Assembly (NCBI RefSeq): GCF_029504575.1
Contig: NZ_JAQFII010000001.1
Coordinates: forward strand, 6,145,001-6,209,000
From: Streptomyces sp. SPB162
Lineage (GTDB): Bacteria > Actinomycetota > Actinomycetes > Streptomycetales > Streptomycetaceae
Length of the DNA stretch: 64,000 bases
Direction of reading: 5' to 3'
Shown here: piece after piece, positions 61,033-64,000 of the stretch
How positions within the stretch are numbered: the first letter of the stretch is position 1
Layout of the letters: each line of letters starts with the position of its first letter
Made by a program: the position numbers and the translations under genes
Notes under the pieces: model-generated
The model's input: only the letters and a program-made list of their open reading frames with translations
Databases searched by the model: none
Told to the model about the DNA's origin: nothing

Positions 61033-61541
61033 GCTTCTGCGGTGCTGCGCACCTTGACCGGGCGGAGGGAGGGGGCTGGGCGCTGCGCGCCTGCCGGGGC
61101 CGGTCCGCTGCGCGGCCGGGTGAGGCGGAGCGAGCCGGTCCGCTGCGCTTCCCGGGCCGGACGGCTGGGTGGGGTCGGCTCGGTGACGCAGTGCGGCCGG
61201 GCCTTTCGAAACTCCGCCACGGCACTGAAGGATCAGTGAGGGCCGGAGCTCCCCTATACCGTGCTTTGATCGTCCTAAGTGATCCACATCCGAATGGAAA
61301 CTGCCCCCCAGACCCCAGGGGTCACCGTGGGCCCCACCCACCCCACCTTTCCGGCAGGAAGAGGGGTTCAAAGTCCGCCGCAGAGCACCGAGCACCCGCA
61401 CCGCCCGGCGTCTGGCTCGGGAAGCGCAGCGGACCGCGATCCCTTCGCCTCACCGGGCCGCGCAGCGGACCGGCCGCACTGGCAGGCGCGCAGCGCCGGG
61501 GCCCCCCTCCGCCCGGTCAAGGTGCGCAGCGCCGCAGAAGC
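61033..61541. repeat. ~130-bp inverted repeat around a 250-bp centre
   Basis: 61033-~61160 (starting GCTTCTGCGGTGCTGCGCAC) and the reverse complement of ~61412-61541 (GCTTCTGCGGCGCTGCGCAC) match at roughly 85% of positions by eye over ~125 bp, including GACCGGGCGGAGG and GGTCCGCTGCGC blocks. The whole 60927-61587 interval has no supported gene; this palindrome occupies most of it. Confidence 0.78.
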
Positions 61542-61587
61542 TGCACTTCGCACAGCCTGCACCTCAGCCATGCGCCGGACCGTCGGG

Positions 61588-61809
61588 TCAAAGCTCTCCG
61601 GTGATGACGCCTTCCCGGAATGCTGCCCATTCGGCCGCGTCGAAGCGGAGGGGCTCTCGGTCGGGGTTCTTGGAGTCGCGGATGGCGACGGCGCCGTCGG
61701 GGAGGTCGGCGATCTCGACGCAGTTGTTCTCGGCTCCGCTGGCGGATGCCTTGCGCCAGGCAACGACCGAGAGGTCGTGCGCGTACAGCTCCGCCTTGGG
61801 TCCGTTCAC
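61588..61809 (-). CDS. DUF397 small protein of a WhiJ-like locus
   Basis: 73 aa. 'AWRKASASGAENNCVEIADL' followed by 'VAIRDSKNP' and 'WAAFREGVITGEL' is the DUF397 pattern (W-x-KSSxSxxxxNCVEVA). Such small proteins accompany XRE/DUF5753 regulators in Streptomyces. GTG 61809 overlaps the regulator's stop (GTGA), so the pair is coupled. Confidence 0.93.
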   Translation of the reverse strand: MNGPKAELYAHDLSVVAWRKASASGAENNCVEIADLPDGAVAIRDSKNPDREPLRFDAAEWAAFREGVITGEL

Positions 61810-62672
61810 CGTCTGTGGCCTTCTTCCATCTGCGCGATTCGGGCGAGTGAGTCCTCCACCGGCAGCGCCGTCGCGCGGATCCGCTCGAACGCCTTGGTGA
61901 AGGGCACAGCTTCATCGCCCTCAACGTATGCCGCTCCGCTCAGGTTTTCCAGCAGGACTACGTCAGGGATGGGGCCGGGGAACGAGACGATGGAGAAGCC
62001 GCCCACAACGCCCGGGTGCGCGGTGCAGTCCGACGGCATCAGCTGGATCGTCACGTTCGGCATCTCGGATACATCGAGTAGACGACGCAGTTGCTCGCGC
62101 ATGGTGGCCGGACGGACCACAAACCGCTGGTGTAGGGCCGCCTCGTGGATGATCGCCCACAACTCCAGCGGATTCCCCGGGCGGGTGAGTACCGACTGTC
62201 GTGCCAGCCGGACCTCGGCCAACGCCGCGATGTCGTCCGGGGTTCGCGACGTCGTGATGCCTGCGATGTTCTCGCGCGCATAGGCGGCCGTCTGCAACAG
62301 TCCCGGGACCACGAGAGGTGCCCACTCGCAAATTTGATCGGCATCGGACTCCAGCGAGATGTAGTCCGCGTACGCGGGCGCGACGATGCCGCTGTACGTC
62401 TGCCACCAGCCCCTTTTGCCGGCGTCCCGGGCCAGGTTCTCCAGGGCGGTATGTACGTCGCCGTCGCCGACCCCGTAGACCTGAAGCAGCGAGCCGACCT
62501 CGGCCGGACGGATGGCCTGGGCCGCGTTCTCGATCTTCGACAGTTTCGGGCCCTTCCATCCCATGGCGGCAGCGGCCTCGTCGAGGGTGAGTCCGGCGTC
62601 GTTGCGCAGTCGCTTCAAGGTGGCGCCGAGACGACGGCGCCTGACGGTCGGGACCAGCGGGGAGTTGGGCAT
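61806..62672 (-). CDS. XRE-type HTH regulator with DUF5753 domain (WhiJ-like)
   Basis: 288 aa. N-terminal HTH ('LGATLKRLRNDAGLTLDEAA', ~15-34, then 'MGWKGPKLSKIENA') and a C-terminal DUF5753 domain ('WAPLVVPGLLQTAAYARENI', 'LRRLLDVSEMPNVTIQLMPS'). Together with DUF397 and a divergent ATPase it forms the WhiJ-like trio associated with developmental control in Streptomyces. ATG 62672 has AGGA 9 bases upstream; likely self-regulated at the operator pair upstream. Confidence 0.93.
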   Translation of the reverse strand: MPNSPLVPTVRRRRLGATLKRLRNDAGLTLDEAAAAMGWKGPKLSKIENAAQAIRPAEVGSLLQVYGVGDGDVHTALENLARDAGKRGWWQTYSGIVAPAYADYISLESDADQICEWAPLVVPGLLQTAAYARENIAGITTSRTPDDIAALAEVRLARQSVLTRPGNPLELWAIIHEAALHQRFVVRPATMREQLRRLLDVSEMPNVTIQLMPSDCTAHPGVVGGFSIVSFPGPIPDVVLLENLSGAAYVEGDEAVPFTKAFERIRATALPVEDSLARIAQMEEGHRR

Positions 62673-62687
62673 ATCGGAGTCCTACAG

Positions 62688-62740
62688 CCCGAACTGGGTT
62701 GTTGGGAATGCTCCGTGACCCCAAGTCACCCAAACTGGGT
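62688..62740. promoter_or_regulatory. Candidate operator pair of the WhiJ-like regulator
   Basis: CCCGAACTGGGT (62688-62699) and CCCAAACTGGGT (62729-62740) recur exactly 41 bp apart; the second, as ACCCAAACTGGGT, is a perfect 5-3-5 palindrome. Both lie between the divergent regulator and ATPase genes. Confidence 0.65.
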
Positions 62741-62849
62741 AGAAAACTTGCCGTTGGGTCAGAAAGAAGCCACCATCGGACTGCCGTCACGCAGAGTCAG
62801 TGACCCGGCGCACGGCGCGACACGATCCGACCCTGCCTGTGGAGGTGCC

Positions 62850-63308
62850 ATGTGCAACATGGCGGAAGCACACGGACCCCCAACCCCCGGCTTCTACCTG
62901 CGCACCAGACCCCAAGGCTTCGTCGTCCACCTCGTCGCCTCCGGCGACAACCTCCGCGCCCTGCGGGAGTTGACCGGGAAGGCGCTCGCCTCCGCCGGGG
63001 TCGATGCCGGGACGGCGGAGAGTGCGCGGCTCGTCGTGTCCGAGTTGGTCGGGAACTCCGTGCGGGCTTGCGGGCCGTGGGTGCCCCTGGTGGTGGAGGT
63101 GTCGGTCACGCGCGGGGCGGTGCTGCTGCGGGTGCATGACCCGGACCCCGCCGGGGTGCCGCGTCGGCGGCCGAGTGCCATGGATGACGCCGAGGCCGAG
63201 TCCGGGCGGGGGCTGGCGCTCGTGGACCTGCTCACCTCCGGGTGGCGCGTGGTGCGCTCGCCGGTCGGCAAGCAGGTCCGCTGCCGGCTCGAACCCGCGG
63301 AAGGCTGA
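62850..63308 (+). CDS. HATPase_c_2 anti-sigma-factor-like ATP-binding protein
   Basis: 152 aa. GHKL ATPase features: 'ARLVVSELVGNSVRACGPWV' (N-box, ~56-75), 'LLRVHDPDPAGVPRR' (G1-like D-x-D) and 'ESGRGLALVDLLTSGWRV' (G2 box). Typical of SpoIIAB/RsbW-like kinases encoded beside WhiJ-type regulators. ATG 62850 has GGAGG 4 bases upstream; ATG 62859 is a possible alternative. Divergent from the XRE gene. Confidence 0.9.
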   Translation: MCNMAEAHGPPTPGFYLRTRPQGFVVHLVASGDNLRALRELTGKALASAGVDAGTAESARLVVSELVGNSVRACGPWVPLVVEVSVTRGAVLLRVHDPDPAGVPRRRPSAMDDAEAESGRGLALVDLLTSGWRVVRSPVGKQVRCRLEPAEG

Positions 63309-63311
63309 GGG

Positions 63312-63353
63312 CCCGGCAGCCGTCCTCCCCCGTTGAGGGACGGCTGCCGGGCG
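63312..63353. terminator. Strong bidirectional hairpin terminator
   Basis: GCCCGGCAGCCGTCC and GGACGGCTGCCGGGC form a perfect 15-bp stem with a 12-base loop, between the convergent ATPase and beta-glucosidase genes. Confidence 0.9.
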
Positions 63354-63370
63354 GCCGTGCGAAGGAGACC

Positions 63371-64000
<630 letters not shown>

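Overview
The window is high-GC actinobacterial DNA, almost certainly from a Streptomyces species. Evidence: strong G/C at third codon positions, many GTG starts, ATGA/GTGA start-stop overlaps, IclR/PucR/GntR/TetR/LuxR regulators, a WhiJ-type HTH + DUF397 + ATPase trio, a Hanks kinase and secreted Tat/CBM3-GH16 enzymes. Gene content and order match the chromosomal purine/allantoin catabolism region known from Streptomyces coelicolor.

Layout. 1-2.6 kb: iron-box-controlled FhuF-type reductase, GntR regulator, helical-repeat protein. 2.6-11.4 kb: PucR regulator divergent from a xanthine dehydrogenase operon (FAD, 2Fe-2S and molybdopterin subunits), an AzgA-type purine permease and XdhC. 11.4-25 kb: AlkZ-like protein, chitin/glucan enzymes (GH16, GH20) with a HutC-type GntR gene, LysE exporter, GAF-LuxR regulator, two acyl-CoA synthetases, TetR, FAD monooxygenase. 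25-37.4 kb: purine degradation core: gcl, katA, glxR and hyi on the minus strand; a small protein pair plus uraD-uraH-uricase, 8-oxoguanine deaminase and a NCS2 permease on the plus strand. 37.4-45.3 kb: accessory island with three CTAG-flanked MITE-like elements, a gutted transposase, a TMEM175-family gene and a truncated second copy, a TetR-NmrA pair and two unrecognised exported proteins. 45.3-54 kb: POT transporter, two GNAT genes, phospholipase C with a coupled EEP-fold gene, malate synthase. 54-61 kb: MobA-like nucleotidyltransferase, Ser/Thr kinase, AllR divergent from allantoinase-allantoicase. 61-64 kb: a large inverted repeat, the WhiJ-like trio and the 3' end of a GH1 beta-glucosidase.

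How the genes work together: purines enter by the two permeases. Guanine or 8-oxoguanine is deaminated and xanthine is oxidised to urate. Uricase, HIU hydrolase and OHCU decarboxylase give allantoin, and AllB and Alc give ureidoglycolate and glyoxylate. Glyoxylate is used through Gcl-Hyi-GlxR (glycerate route) or malate synthase. XdhC and the MobA-like protein fit xanthine dehydrogenase cofactor maturation, and catalase fits removal of H2O2 made by uricase. AllR-type operators (near TTCCGCATTGCGGAA) sit at gcl, hyi, aceB and allB; at the first three they come as pairs exactly 21 bp apart. A second palindrome, TCAAC-N5-GTTGA, overlaps the -35 boxes of katA and uraD and recurs at allB.

Caution for users: eight of the nine frameshifts that break otherwise normal genes are single-base insertions within a few bases of coordinates congruent to 300 modulo 500. 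This points to a window-based consensus artefact, so these genes are probably intact in the organism.
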